Shown: positions 1-5,727, counted from the stretch's first letter. The stretch is DNA of 11,347 nt from Bacillota bacterium (GCA_029266295.1 JAQSXD010000072.1:1-11347); one strand, 5' to 3'. Translations and numbers: made by a program. The notes: generated by a model not told the origin, from the sequence alone.

Positions 1-358
1 GGCTGTCTACCGTGTTTCTGGCAAACCGGCTGACCGATTTAGTGATAATCATATCTATTTTCCCGGCCATACAGTCCTCGATCATGGCATTGAAGTCATC
101 TCTCTTTTTGGTATTGGTTGCGCTTTTGCCATCATCAGCGTATATTCCGGCGAGCTTCCAGTTGGGATTGCTTTTTATTTTTTCAGTATAGTAGGAAACC
201 TGAGCTTCGTAGCTGGTTTCCTGCTGCTCCAGCGTGGTGCTGACGCGGCAGTATGCCGCCACCCTCAGAGCTTTAAACTGGGGCTTTATGCTCCGGTCAT
301 ACTCCGGCTTGGAGGGTATCATAGATATGCTTTTCTTTTTAGCTGTCACTGTCTGCAT
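1..358 (-). CDS. Large serine recombinase, N-terminal catalytic part (cut by window start)
   Basis: Reading down from an ATG at 358 gives 119 codons with no stop, so the gene continues beyond position 1. The visible part is a serine-recombinase catalytic domain: YCRVST at residues 36-41 with nucleophile Ser40, then KKRDDF and the arginine motif TKSVSRFARNT near the end of the visible part. Such enzymes cut and rejoin att sites to integrate and excise elements. The start is supported by AAAGGAG nine bases upstream. It overlaps the 57-codon ORF upstream by 20 bp, so it is the last visible gene of the recombinase operon. It is clearly paralogous to the 543-residue recombinase at 1400-3031 (for example both share DMIITKSV and RFARNTVDS), which points to an old tandem duplication. 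The recombinase and zinc-ribbon domains lie outside the window. Confidence 0.93.
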   Translation of the reverse strand, partial: MQTVTAKKKSISMIPSKPEYDRSIKPQFKALRVAAYCRVSTTLEQQETSYEAQVSYYTEKIKSNPNWKLAGIYADDGKSATNTKKRDDFNAMIEDCMAGKIDMIITKSVSRFARNTVDS

Positions 359-512
359 CGTGTTTTTCTCCTTTCCGTCTAGATTCCATCTGTGAGTTTA
401 AATATTCTCGCTGGGCTTCAGGACTTAATTGCTCTATGGTACCTACTCTCATATAACACACAACCCTTATTGGCTTATCCTTGTTCCCTGATTCATGCTT
501 GTTCTCTTTCAT
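339..512 (-). CDS. 57-residue serine-recombinase N-terminal remnant, catalytic Ser replaced by Gly
   Basis: A short ORF with ATG at 512, AAGGAGG nine bases upstream and a TAA at 339-341. It starts 19 bp after the stop of the 299-residue recombinase and overlaps the next recombinase start by 20 bp, so it is placed like a genuine translationally coupled operon member. Residues 15-35 (IRVVCYMRVGTIEQ, then EAQ) match the first strand and helix of the serine recombinase catalytic domain (compare LRVAAYCRVSTTLEQ in the following gene). Gly24 sits where the catalytic Ser should be, and the rest of the domain is absent. The C-terminal 15 residues are charged. It cannot be an active recombinase. It may be a decaying duplicate, a small protein that modulates recombinase assembly, or a translated spacer that couples the two larger genes. 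I know of no function for it. Confidence 0.65.
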   Translation of the reverse strand: MKENKHESGNKDKPIRVVCYMRVGTIEQLSPEAQREYLNSQMESRRKGEKHDADSDS

Positions 513-531
513 GCTCTCATTCCTCCTTGGC

Positions 532-1431
532 TTAATATCCAGCTTCCATGGTTAATCCGTTGATAAATTCAAACACCAGCCAGTGATCGGTGTGTACCGT
601 AATTTGCTTGACCACCTGCAAAAACAGTTGCTCATCAAATTCTGTGAGAGGCTCTCTGCCTGAAAACGACTGTTTCATTTTCCCGGCATTATAGTCGGCG
701 TCATCAATCTGCGCCGTTTTATAAAGGGCTTGTGCTCGCTTAAAAATAAGAGCCGGAAGCTCCTTGGACGAATACAGTCCTTCTGCTTCCAGCTCTTTAA
801 TCTGCTGATCCAATCTATTAAATTCAGTGTTATTGGGAATTGGCTCTTTCTTAGGCTTTCGGTCGAGGACTTGTATCCTTGTCAGAATCCGGTTTGCTAC
901 CTCCAGGAAGGCTTTTTCGATCTGCTCATCTGAGAGGAATCCACACCGGCAGCATACCCGGTTTTTATAAATATATCTCTTGCATTTCCAGAGGGACCGT
1001 TCCGAGGCTTTACCGCAGTGTTCAATGTACCTGCGGTAAGACTCGCCGCATTCCCCGCACCGCAGCCTGCCGCTGAAGGGGTATTGATGGCTTGCACTGT
1101 TAGGCTGTATGCTTCGCCCCAGCTGTTCACAGCGTTCCTTTCTGCGGTCCTGTACCCGCTCAAATATTTCAATTTCAATCATCTGCGGGTAAAACTCATC
1201 CCCAAGGTATTTGACATTCTCCAGTATCTTACCGACGGAGCCATGGTTCCAGGAGGCTTTGTTATTGGCATTTGGGAAGCTCATTTCGGTAAGCTGCTTT
1301 GCAAGGGCAGAGGTGGAGATTCCGGACAGATAGTCTGAAAATATCCTTTTCACAACAGCCGCCTTGGGTTCATCAAATTGTATTTTACCGTCCATCAGCT
1401 TATATCCCATTGGCATATGCCTTTGCATCAT
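532..1431 (-). CDS. Serine-recombinase DNA-binding protein lacking the catalytic domain (299 aa)
   Basis: The protein begins directly at the recombinase domain: residues 7-36 (PMGYKLMDGK, then VVKRIFSDYL) match the point where this domain follows the catalytic domain in large serine recombinases. A zinc beta-ribbon follows, with CGEC at 125-128 and Cys150, 160, 161 and 163, then a helical stretch (about 205-245) and a C-terminal strand region. No resolvase domain or catalytic Ser is present. The short form is probably real rather than a fragment: the ATG at 1431 has AGGAGG nine bases upstream, and the ORF overlaps the 3' end of the 543-residue recombinase by 32 bp. It may act as a DNA-binding partner or directionality factor for the two catalytic recombinases. 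That role is inferred from gene order only. Confidence 0.88.
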   Translation of the reverse strand: MMQRHMPMGYKLMDGKIQFDEPKAAVVKRIFSDYLSGISTSALAKQLTEMSFPNANNKASWNHGSVGKILENVKYLGDEFYPQMIEIEIFERVQDRRKERCEQLGRSIQPNSASHQYPFSGRLRCGECGESYRRYIEHCGKASERSLWKCKRYIYKNRVCCRCGFLSDEQIEKAFLEVANRILTRIQVLDRKPKKEPIPNNTEFNRLDQQIKELEAEGLYSSKELPALIFKRAQALYKTAQIDDADYNAGKMKQSFSGREPLTEFDEQLFLQVVKQITVHTDHWLVFEFINGLTMEAGY

Positions 1432-3031
1432 CTTCTGCCGCCTCCTTTCTGCAGACTTCGGACAATTCCAGCCGGTTGATGAGCCGGAAGGTAATTTGTC
1501 CGTTCTTCTGTACGATGACCTTGTCTATCGACTGTAAAAATAAATCCTCACGGTATTCTTCAATAACGTGAGGATTGTTTCTGATTAGCTCCAGCAATTG
1601 CTCTGTTCCGGCGACCTCTCGGTCGAAGCCGTTATTGTCTAGGAGCTGGCTCCTTTTCTTTTTTACAGCGGCAAGCTCCAGTGTCAGAGCGTTTTGCCGC
1701 TCTATAAAAACAGCATGGTCAATATACCCTTTCGATACCAGTCTGCTGAGTATATGTCCCTGCTCTGTCAGTTCCATGATTCGGTTGCTGCACTCTCCGA
1801 TTTCCTGCTCTTGCTGTTCATCTATCCGGAGCTTTTTAAGCATATCCAGAAGGGGTATGAGGATTCCGGTATAATTGCTTATGAGCTTATTCCACATCAC
1901 TGTGAAAGCCCATTGGATGTCATCCTCCCGGACTGCCTTTTGACTGCATTTGGCGCTGTCAAAAATGTGCTGACGGCAGCACCATTGGGTTTTCTCATAG
2001 GGCTTGCCGATGTAGATTTTCTGCCTTCGGAATAAGCTGCCGCATTCGCCGCAGAGAATTTTACTGCTGAAGGCATACCGGCTTTGGTATTTCTCCAAAT
2101 CATCCGCTCCCATCTGTTTTCTTCGGTATTCAAAAATTTCTTTGACCGCCTCTGCCTGTTCATAGAGGATAATGGGTTCATGATTGTCCTCAACCAGATA
2201 TTGAGGAAGCTGTCCTTTGTTTCTCTGCCGCTTAAAAGGCAGTACATCAGTGGTCATGGTTTTCTGCTGACGCAGCTCACCCGTGTAAATGGAATTTAAC
2301 AGCATTTCCTTTATCACACCATCGTTCCATTTTTCAGCCAAGCGAATGGTGGGGAGTCCTTCCTCCGATAAATCCCTGGCAATGGCGTAAGTGCCCTTGC
2401 CGTTTAAATATTCACGGAAGATGCGCCGAACCACTGCCGCTTCTTCCTCCTGTATCACCAGCTCACCGTTTTCACCCTTGGTATAACCGTATGCTGGAGT
2501 TCCAATAATGAAGGTCCCGTCCTGGAAGCGTTTTACTGCCGCCCATTTGTTGTTAGTGGAGGCGTTTTCCGATTCTCCCTGTGCCAGCGAGCTTAAAATG
2601 GTCAACATCTGCTCGCTTTTCTCCGACAGACTATTGATGTTCTCCTTTTCAAAAAAGACAGCAATTCCAAGCTCTTTTAATTTTCTAATCGCTTGAATGC
2701 TGTCTACGGTGTTTCTTGCGAAGCGGGTTACTGATTTTGTGATGATCATATCGTTCTTGCCGTCCTCGCAATCCTTCATCATCCTCAAAAAGTCATCTCT
2801 TTTTTGGAGCTTTGTTCCGCTCCTTGCTTCATCGGCATAGATACCGGCAAACTGCCAGTCCTCCTGATTCTCGATCAGGGATTTGTAATACGCCAGCTGC
2901 GCTGAAAAAGAATTCTGCTGTTCACGGGAGTCGGTGCTTACTCTGCAATAGGCGCAAACCCGCTTTTTTGGCTGAAGCTGCCGGGTAATCTGTTGCTTGA
3001 CAGGATCAATCTTTACTACTTTTTTTGCCAT
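1400..3031 (-). CDS. Large serine recombinase, complete (543 aa)
   Basis: A site-specific recombinase that would catalyse integration and excision of the element through a 5'-phosphoserine intermediate. Residues 24-150 form the catalytic domain: YCRVST with nucleophile Ser32, DEARSGT at 67-73, KRDDF, and TKSVTRFARNT with Arg103 and Arg106. The recombinase domain covers about 175-300 (TPAYGYTKG, then VVRRIFREYL). A zinc ribbon follows with CGEC at 327-330 and Cys351, 352 and 362, then a coiled-coil-like helix (about 400-465) and a beta-rich C-terminus. An in-frame ATG at 3076 exists, but the ATG at 3031 is preferred because GGAGG lies eight bases upstream. It follows the SHOCT-like gene by 80 bp and overlaps the catalytic-less recombinase downstream. 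All key residues are intact, so it is probably active. Confidence 0.95.
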   Translation of the reverse strand: MAKKVVKIDPVKQQITRQLQPKKRVCAYCRVSTDSREQQNSFSAQLAYYKSLIENQEDWQFAGIYADEARSGTKLQKRDDFLRMMKDCEDGKNDMIITKSVTRFARNTVDSIQAIRKLKELGIAVFFEKENINSLSEKSEQMLTILSSLAQGESENASTNNKWAAVKRFQDGTFIIGTPAYGYTKGENGELVIQEEEAAVVRRIFREYLNGKGTYAIARDLSEEGLPTIRLAEKWNDGVIKEMLLNSIYTGELRQQKTMTTDVLPFKRQRNKGQLPQYLVEDNHEPIILYEQAEAVKEIFEYRRKQMGADDLEKYQSRYAFSSKILCGECGSLFRRQKIYIGKPYEKTQWCCRQHIFDSAKCSQKAVREDDIQWAFTVMWNKLISNYTGILIPLLDMLKKLRIDEQQEQEIGECSNRIMELTEQGHILSRLVSKGYIDHAVFIERQNALTLELAAVKKKRSQLLDNNGFDREVAGTEQLLELIRNNPHVIEEYREDLFLQSIDKVIVQKNGQITFRLINRLELSEVCRKEAAEDDAKAYANGI

Positions 3032-3111
3032 GCCTTTTCCTCCTTTCTCTTGCATTTGAGCTCCTGTTAGCAACACACATTACCACACAAGCGACCATAT
3101 AGCTAGTGTTT

Positions 3112-3273
3112 TTACGCATATACCTTAGAAAGTTCCGGCGTGAAGGTTTGACGGTTCAAAGCATCTATTTTTTTATACTCATCAGGGGTAATAATTCCGT
3201 TTCGGAGCATGATATCAAGGAGCTTTAGCGCCACCTTGTATTTCACCTCATTGGCTGTCTGATTCTTTGACAT
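3112..3273 (-). CDS. Small SHOCT-like helical protein (53 aa)
   Basis: A 53-codon ORF starting at the ATG at 3273, preceded by a purine-rich GGAGGGTGAGGG stretch, and ending at TAA 3112-3114. It contains KLLDIMLRNGIITPDEYKKI, the pattern of a SHOCT domain (a short helix, then a G-I-I-T-x-x-E-Y/F turn and a second helix), which is usually a C-terminal oligomerisation or binding module. It begins 16 bp after the stop of the 235-residue resolvase-like gene and precedes the large recombinase by 80 bp, so it belongs to the recombinase operon. Similar small proteins next to serine recombinases are familiar from clostridial elements. Its role there is unknown to me; an accessory DNA-binding or excision factor is a guess. 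Confidence 0.8.
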   Translation of the reverse strand: MSKNQTANEVKYKVALKLLDIMLRNGIITPDEYKKIDALNRQTFTPELSKVYA

Positions 3274-3289
3274 ATCCCTCACCCTCCGT

Positions 3290-3997
3290 TCACTGCATCA
3301 AAAGAGAAGGGCTTTGGTAATCCATCCGGATTTCTCCCTCCAAAGGTGAATAAATCTGAACACCCAGCTGATCTAAACCCCGGATAAACTCCAGCGTTTT
3401 GGTGGTATCCCGCCCTAGGCGGTCAAGCTTTTTTATAAGCAATATATCCATTTTCCCATCTGCGGCGGCCTTCATGACCTCCGTAAGACCGGCATGGCTG
3501 CAATCCAGGCCGCTTCCGAGATCCTCGGAGTAACCAATCACTTCAAATCCCATTTGCTCTGCATAGTCATAAAGCTCTTTTTTCTGATTTTTTAAGCTGC
3601 CGTGGGAATCTTCCGGTGAATCGATCCGGCAATAAACCCATGCATTCTGCTGCTCTTGTTGGTCCCAAAAAGCTTGAGCTTCTTCCTCGGTGGTAATGGA
3701 TATAGCCATCGGCTCCTGCTCCCCTAATTGCATAGGTATCAGCTCCTTCGTGATTTCCTGCAGGAGCTCCTGATCCGGGCAACGGTTGATAAATTCGCCA
3801 TAAGTGTCCAATATCGGCCTATCCAGCGTATCCGTCAGAATAATCTTGTCAGTATGCTCCTTTTTCAACATGATAAAGCTCGCAATGTTGGATGGAGACT
3901 TTTCAAAATAGTATACCTGGCGGCCTCCGTCATACCCGTATACATAACCGATGATTAGCTCCTTGTCTAACAGTTCCGCTAATGCTCTTTTTTCCAT
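3290..3997 (-). CDS. Resolvase-like serine recombinase with altered catalytic motif and N-terminal extension (235 aa)
   Basis: The start is the ATG at 3997, with AGGAGG eight bases upstream. An in-frame ATG at 4084 is rejected because it runs through a hairpin and has no ribosome binding site. Residues 1-110 are an extension of unknown fold (GYVYGYDGGRQVYYFEKSP). Residues 118-222 are a resolvase-type catalytic domain: VYCRIDSPED at 121-130, SEDLGSGLD, and KKLDRLGRD at 189-197 with Arg193 and Arg196. In normal members the motif is YCRVS; here the serine position is Asp126, with Ser127 next to it. The protein ends right after the catalytic domain, with no helix-turn-helix or recombinase domain. 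Either Ser127 serves as a shifted nucleophile or the protein is a catalytically dead regulator. It opens the operon leading to the SHOCT-like protein and the large recombinases. Confidence 0.85.
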   Translation of the reverse strand: MEKRALAELLDKELIIGYVYGYDGGRQVYYFEKSPSNIASFIMLKKEHTDKIILTDTLDRPILDTYGEFINRCPDQELLQEITKELIPMQLGEQEPMAISITTEEEAQAFWDQQEQQNAWVYCRIDSPEDSHGSLKNQKKELYDYAEQMGFEVIGYSEDLGSGLDCSHAGLTEVMKAAADGKMDILLIKKLDRLGRDTTKTLEFIRGLDQLGVQIYSPLEGEIRMDYQSPSLLMQ

Positions 3998-4031
3998 TTC
4001 ATTGTCCTCCTTGCATATTTTGAATTTAATC

Positions 4032-4106
4032 TCACAAGGGCACGGCAGGACACAATTGCCCTGCCGTGTAGTTTCTGAGATCAAATATGCATTGCTTGTT
4101 CTTCAT
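4032..4106 (-). other. Possible 24-codon leader ORF with internal hairpin
   Basis: ATG at 4106 to TGA at 4032-4034, upstream of the resolvase-like gene at 3997. The 3' half contains a perfect 9-bp inverted repeat (CACGGCAGG 4041-4049, CCTGCCGTG 4060-4068). A short ORF overlapping a strong hairpin before a gene can be a translational attenuator. However, there is no ribosome binding site before this ATG and no U-tract after the hairpin, so the ORF itself may be chance. Confidence 0.25.
4041..4068. repeat. Perfect 9-bp inverted repeat upstream of the resolvase-like gene
   Basis: CACGGCAGG (4041-4049) and CCTGCCGTG (4060-4068) flank a 10-base loop, giving a GC-rich hairpin on either strand. It is 44 bases upstream of the resolvase-like start codon. 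Neither strand has a T-run next to it, so it is not a typical intrinsic terminator. A leader RNA structure or a recombinase/regulator binding site fits better. Confidence 0.6.
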
Positions 4107-4515
4107 TACAAGTTGCCGCTTCTATTCGACACTACTTCCCGAAGCGTAAAAAGCCTTTCGACTTTTAGGGCGGCAGCATAAACGGCTTGTGGTCGGCAAG
4201 CCCCATAGGGATTTCACCTCTCCCAGGATCACTGCGAGCCGCCCCCATTGCGATGTCTGTGGCTGGGCGGAAGTAGCATTATCACTGTCCGTTTCATGGC
4301 AAAACAGCCCACCACGGACTGTTTTATGACCGGGCTTTGCCGCTCGTCGCCTTCGGTGCTATCGGTTCGACGGATGTCTGCGGCGGCATATATGCCGCCG
4401 TATACCCATCCGCAGGTAGTCTTGGCGCGCCCGTCAAGGTTGCTGCCGTTCATCACGGCTGGACAGATCATGTATTTATGCTGCCGGGTATGAATTTTTC
4501 AAGGAGCTGGAGAGG
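4107..4515. other. GC-rich, palindrome-rich stretch without a convincing gene
   Basis: All open frames here lack ribosome binding sites and have arginine/serine/proline-rich translations without recognisable motifs. The stretch is visibly richer in GC than both sides and full of self-complementary sequence: GGCTTG/CAAGCC (4184-4189, 4197-4202), AAAACAG/CTGTTTT in the 4300-4325 area, and a perfect 20-bp palindrome at 4381-4400 nested inside outer arms CGGATG/CATCCG. It lies between the sigma-factor terminator and the recombinase operon. A structured RNA or a DNA site such as oriT or a regulator binding region would explain it. A real but unrecognised short gene cannot be fully excluded. Confidence 0.45.
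4381..4400. repeat. Perfect 20-bp palindrome
   Basis: CGGCGGCATATATGCCGCCG equals its own reverse complement. The arms continue after a 4-5 base asymmetric gap as CGGATG (4371-4376) and CATCCG (4407-4412), so a larger interrupted hairpin or cruciform can form. A perfect palindrome of this size is far more likely to be a functional DNA or RNA structure than chance. Confidence 0.85.
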
Positions 4516-4516
4516 C

Positions 4517-4558
4517 AGAAAAACCCCCTCACTTACTTCCACGTTGAGCGAGGGGGTT
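4517..4558 (-). terminator. Intrinsic terminator of the sigma-factor gene
   Basis: AACCCCCTC (4522-4530) pairs with GAGGGGGTT (4550-4558). Read on the minus strand, the stem ends in GGGGGTTTTTCTG, giving a five-U tract. It begins 14 bases after the sigma-factor stop codon, exactly where its terminator should be, and it separates that gene from the recombinase operon. Confidence 0.85.
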
Positions 4559-4572
4559 CAGAACCAAAACTT

Positions 4573-5022
4573 TTAGATTTTCATTAATTTTTTAAGCTTG
4601 TCCAGAATTTTATACTTTCTCTTGCTTACACCTTTTTGAGAAATACCGATTTGATCGCCATACTCTCGTTCACTTTTCCCTTTGAAATACAGCGCATAAA
4701 TCAATGCTTGCTCTTCATAGGCGAGTAATTTCAAGCATGCCAGCATCTTTTCAATCATCACTGCATTTACGGCCATATTCTCCACACTTTCGGACACAGC
4801 GGGAAATTGATAGTTTTCTTCCACAAGCCTGTCATAGGAGTCCTCCTGGCTGGGAGCGTATGTAACGGTATTTCCCGTATAGTCAATCCGGTAGTGATCC
4901 GCCTTTATATCATATTGCTGGTACTCCATCTTCCTATCGCTTTTCTTCAGTACTTCAATGACTTCGTCGCTTAGATCGGGATATTTCTCCCGGTAATTCG
5001 GTTTTTTCTGATATTTCGCCAT
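4573..5022 (-). CDS. Sigma-70-like factor / conjugative-element transcriptional regulator (149 aa)
   Basis: The C-terminal half (about residues 95-148) is a sigma-70 region 4 helix-turn-helix: LKLLAYEEQALIYALYF, then SEREYGDQIGISQKGVSKRK, which would contact promoter -35 elements. No region 2 is visible in the charged N-terminal half (KYQKKPNYREKYPDLSDEV). This matches the small sigma-like regulators of Tn916-type elements (Orf7 class), which control recombination genes. The ATG at 5022 has GGAGG nine bases upstream. It is monocistronic, closed by the terminator at 4517-4558. Its 5' side is a long leader with a c-di-GMP-I riboswitch and three terminator-like hairpins, so its expression is probably strongly gated. 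It may switch on the downstream recombinase operon; that link is inference. Confidence 0.88.
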   Translation of the reverse strand: MAKYQKKPNYREKYPDLSDEVIEVLKKSDRKMEYQQYDIKADHYRIDYTGNTVTYAPSQEDSYDRLVEENYQFPAVSESVENMAVNAVMIEKMLACLKLLAYEEQALIYALYFKGKSEREYGDQIGISQKGVSKRKYKILDKLKKLMKI

Positions 5023-5094
5023 AGGGCTTGTCCTCCATTTCGTTATTGTTAAATTTCAGAAATGAAGAACAAGCGGCGGAGAGCGGCAGCGCAG

Positions 5095-5129
5095 AAAGGA
5101 GCCCTGTCTTTTGCGTACAGGACTCCTTT
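5095..5129 (-). terminator. Terminator-like hairpin in the sigma-factor leader
   Basis: AAAGGAGCCCTGT (5095-5107) and ACAGGACTCCTTT (5117-5129) form a 13-bp stem with one mismatch and a 9-base loop. On the minus strand it is followed by only a short T stretch (CTCCTTTCTG), so termination may be partial. It lies about 70 bases upstream of the sigma-factor start codon, a position suited to attenuation. Confidence 0.6.
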
Positions 5130-5178
5130 TCACGAAAAACATATTTCCGGGTCGATATATATAGAATAGTGTCGAATG

Positions 5179-5217
5179 AAAAAAGCCAGCATTACGCAAG
5201 GTGCATATTACTGGCTT
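5179..5217 (-). terminator. Intrinsic terminator upstream of the sigma-factor gene
   Basis: AAGCCAG (5183-5189) pairs with CTGGCTT (5211-5217). On the minus strand the stem runs into a six-U tract (GCTGGCTTTTTTC). The loop is long (about 21 bases) and may fold further. It stands between the riboswitch region and the sigma-factor gene. Confidence 0.65.
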
Positions 5218-5266
5218 CATATCTCGTTTCACAGGGGAAGGGCAGGCTATAGAAAAACCGCTGTCT

Positions 5267-5311
5267 TTATTTCGCCCTCCCAAAACGGCGTGTATATTTT
5301 CTCATTTGCAT
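5267..5311 (-). other. Possible 14-codon basic leader peptide
   Basis: ATG at 5311 to TAA at 5267-5269 encodes MQMRKYTRRFGRAK. A second in-frame ATG at 5305 has AAGGG eight bases upstream, giving a 12-residue version. It sits between the riboswitch terminator and the next terminator, where a ribosome-sensing leader peptide would be expected. The arginine-rich sequence is suggestive but not evidence of function, and it may be a chance ORF. Confidence 0.3.
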
Positions 5312-5389
5312 AGTCCCTTCTTCGCCGTAAACAAACGAAAGCTAGGACCACAATACACAGACCAATGCATCAAAAGCCGCAAATACCAC

Positions 5390-5416
5390 AAAAGCCTGCC
5401 CATAGACGGACAGGCT
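5390..5416 (-). terminator. Riboswitch expression-platform terminator
   Basis: AGCCTGTCC (minus strand, 5416-5408) pairs with GGGCAGGCT (5401-5393) around a 6-base loop, with one G-U pair, followed by TTTTGTGGTATTT. It starts about 15 bases after the c-di-GMP-I aptamer. The aptamer's 3' strand also contains AGCCTG, the same six bases as the terminator's 5' arm, so the two can compete for CAGGCT. This is a plausible terminator/antiterminator switch. Confidence 0.75.
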
Positions 5417-5427
5417 CTGCATACGAC

Positions 5428-5512
5428 AATTGGCAGCCAGGCTGTCATAGCGCTTGCACAGCACCTTAGATCCTATGGCTTTGCGTCCCTGCCTTTTGAC
5501 AGGTTTGCCTTT
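5428..5512 (-). promoter_or_regulatory. c-di-GMP-I (GEMM-I) riboswitch aptamer
   Basis: On the minus strand the conserved GEMM-I landmarks appear in order and spacing. GGCAAACC (5509-5502) comes first. A P1b hairpin CCTGTC-AAAA-GGCAGG follows, then GGGACGCAAAGCC (5489-5477). Next is a P2-type stem with an 11-nt tetraloop-receptor-like pair (TCTAAG and TATGA) around GTGC/GCGC, and finally GACAGCCTGGCTGCC, whose TGCC closes P1 with GGCA. The class binds cyclic di-GMP and controls downstream transcription or translation. Here an intrinsic terminator follows directly. Because the aptamer 3' strand and the terminator 5' arm share AGCCTG, ligand binding should favour termination (an OFF switch). 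The P1b loop is AAAA instead of the usual GNRA. An 85-codon ORF covering this RNA is an artefact. Confidence 0.9.
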
Positions 5513-5698
5513 GGCATTATTAGTTTTGAAATGCGGTGAATTCCTGCATATAAAATCTGCAGGATATTTACCTTTTCTTGTGTGTACTACCTTATTCATT
5601 TTTGCCGGGATTACCTCTAAGTTCTAGATAGACACCTTCTTTACCATACTACTTTTTTGATACACCTTTGTGGAAATTAATTACAAACACCTATTCTA

Positions 5699-5727
5699 AT
5701 TATAACTTCCCCCTCAGAATTTTACAA
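5699..5727 (-). promoter_or_regulatory. Vegetative-type promoter for the riboswitch / sigma-factor leader
   Basis: On the minus strand, TTGTAA (-35, 5727-5722) and a perfect TATAAT (-10, 5704-5699) are separated by exactly 17 bases. The predicted start is near 5692, which places the riboswitch about 180 bases into the transcript. It is the best promoter-like pair I saw between the winged-helix gene and the sigma-factor gene. Confidence 0.7.

Noticed and set aside
897..1178. 93-codon minus-strand ORF inside the 299-residue recombinase
   Set aside because: Alternative frame over the zinc-ribbon coding region; the main frame has clear domain motifs.
3032..3111. Gap before the 543-residue recombinase considered as an att site
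   Set aside because: No repeat partner is visible in the window and att cores of serine-recombinase elements cannot be recognised from one copy.
4501..4575. Plus-strand frame ending in a plausible-looking C-terminus before TAA at 4573-4575
   Set aside because: The open part is only about 54 codons with no start signal, and the sequence is better explained as the sigma-factor terminator on the minus strand.
4229..4576. Several 79-81-codon ORFs on both strands in the GC-rich stretch
   Set aside because: They overlap each other in three frames around a perfect palindrome, lack ribosome binding sites, and show no domain; open frames are expected in GC-rich sequence.
5056..5283. 75-codon minus-strand ORF
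   Set aside because: It runs through two terminator-like hairpins and has no good ribosome binding site; the composition looks like translated leader RNA.
5342..5599. 85-codon minus-strand ORF upstream of the sigma factor
   Set aside because: It covers the c-di-GMP-I aptamer and its terminator; the sequence is explained by RNA motifs, the ribosome binding site is weak, and the protein has no recognisable features.
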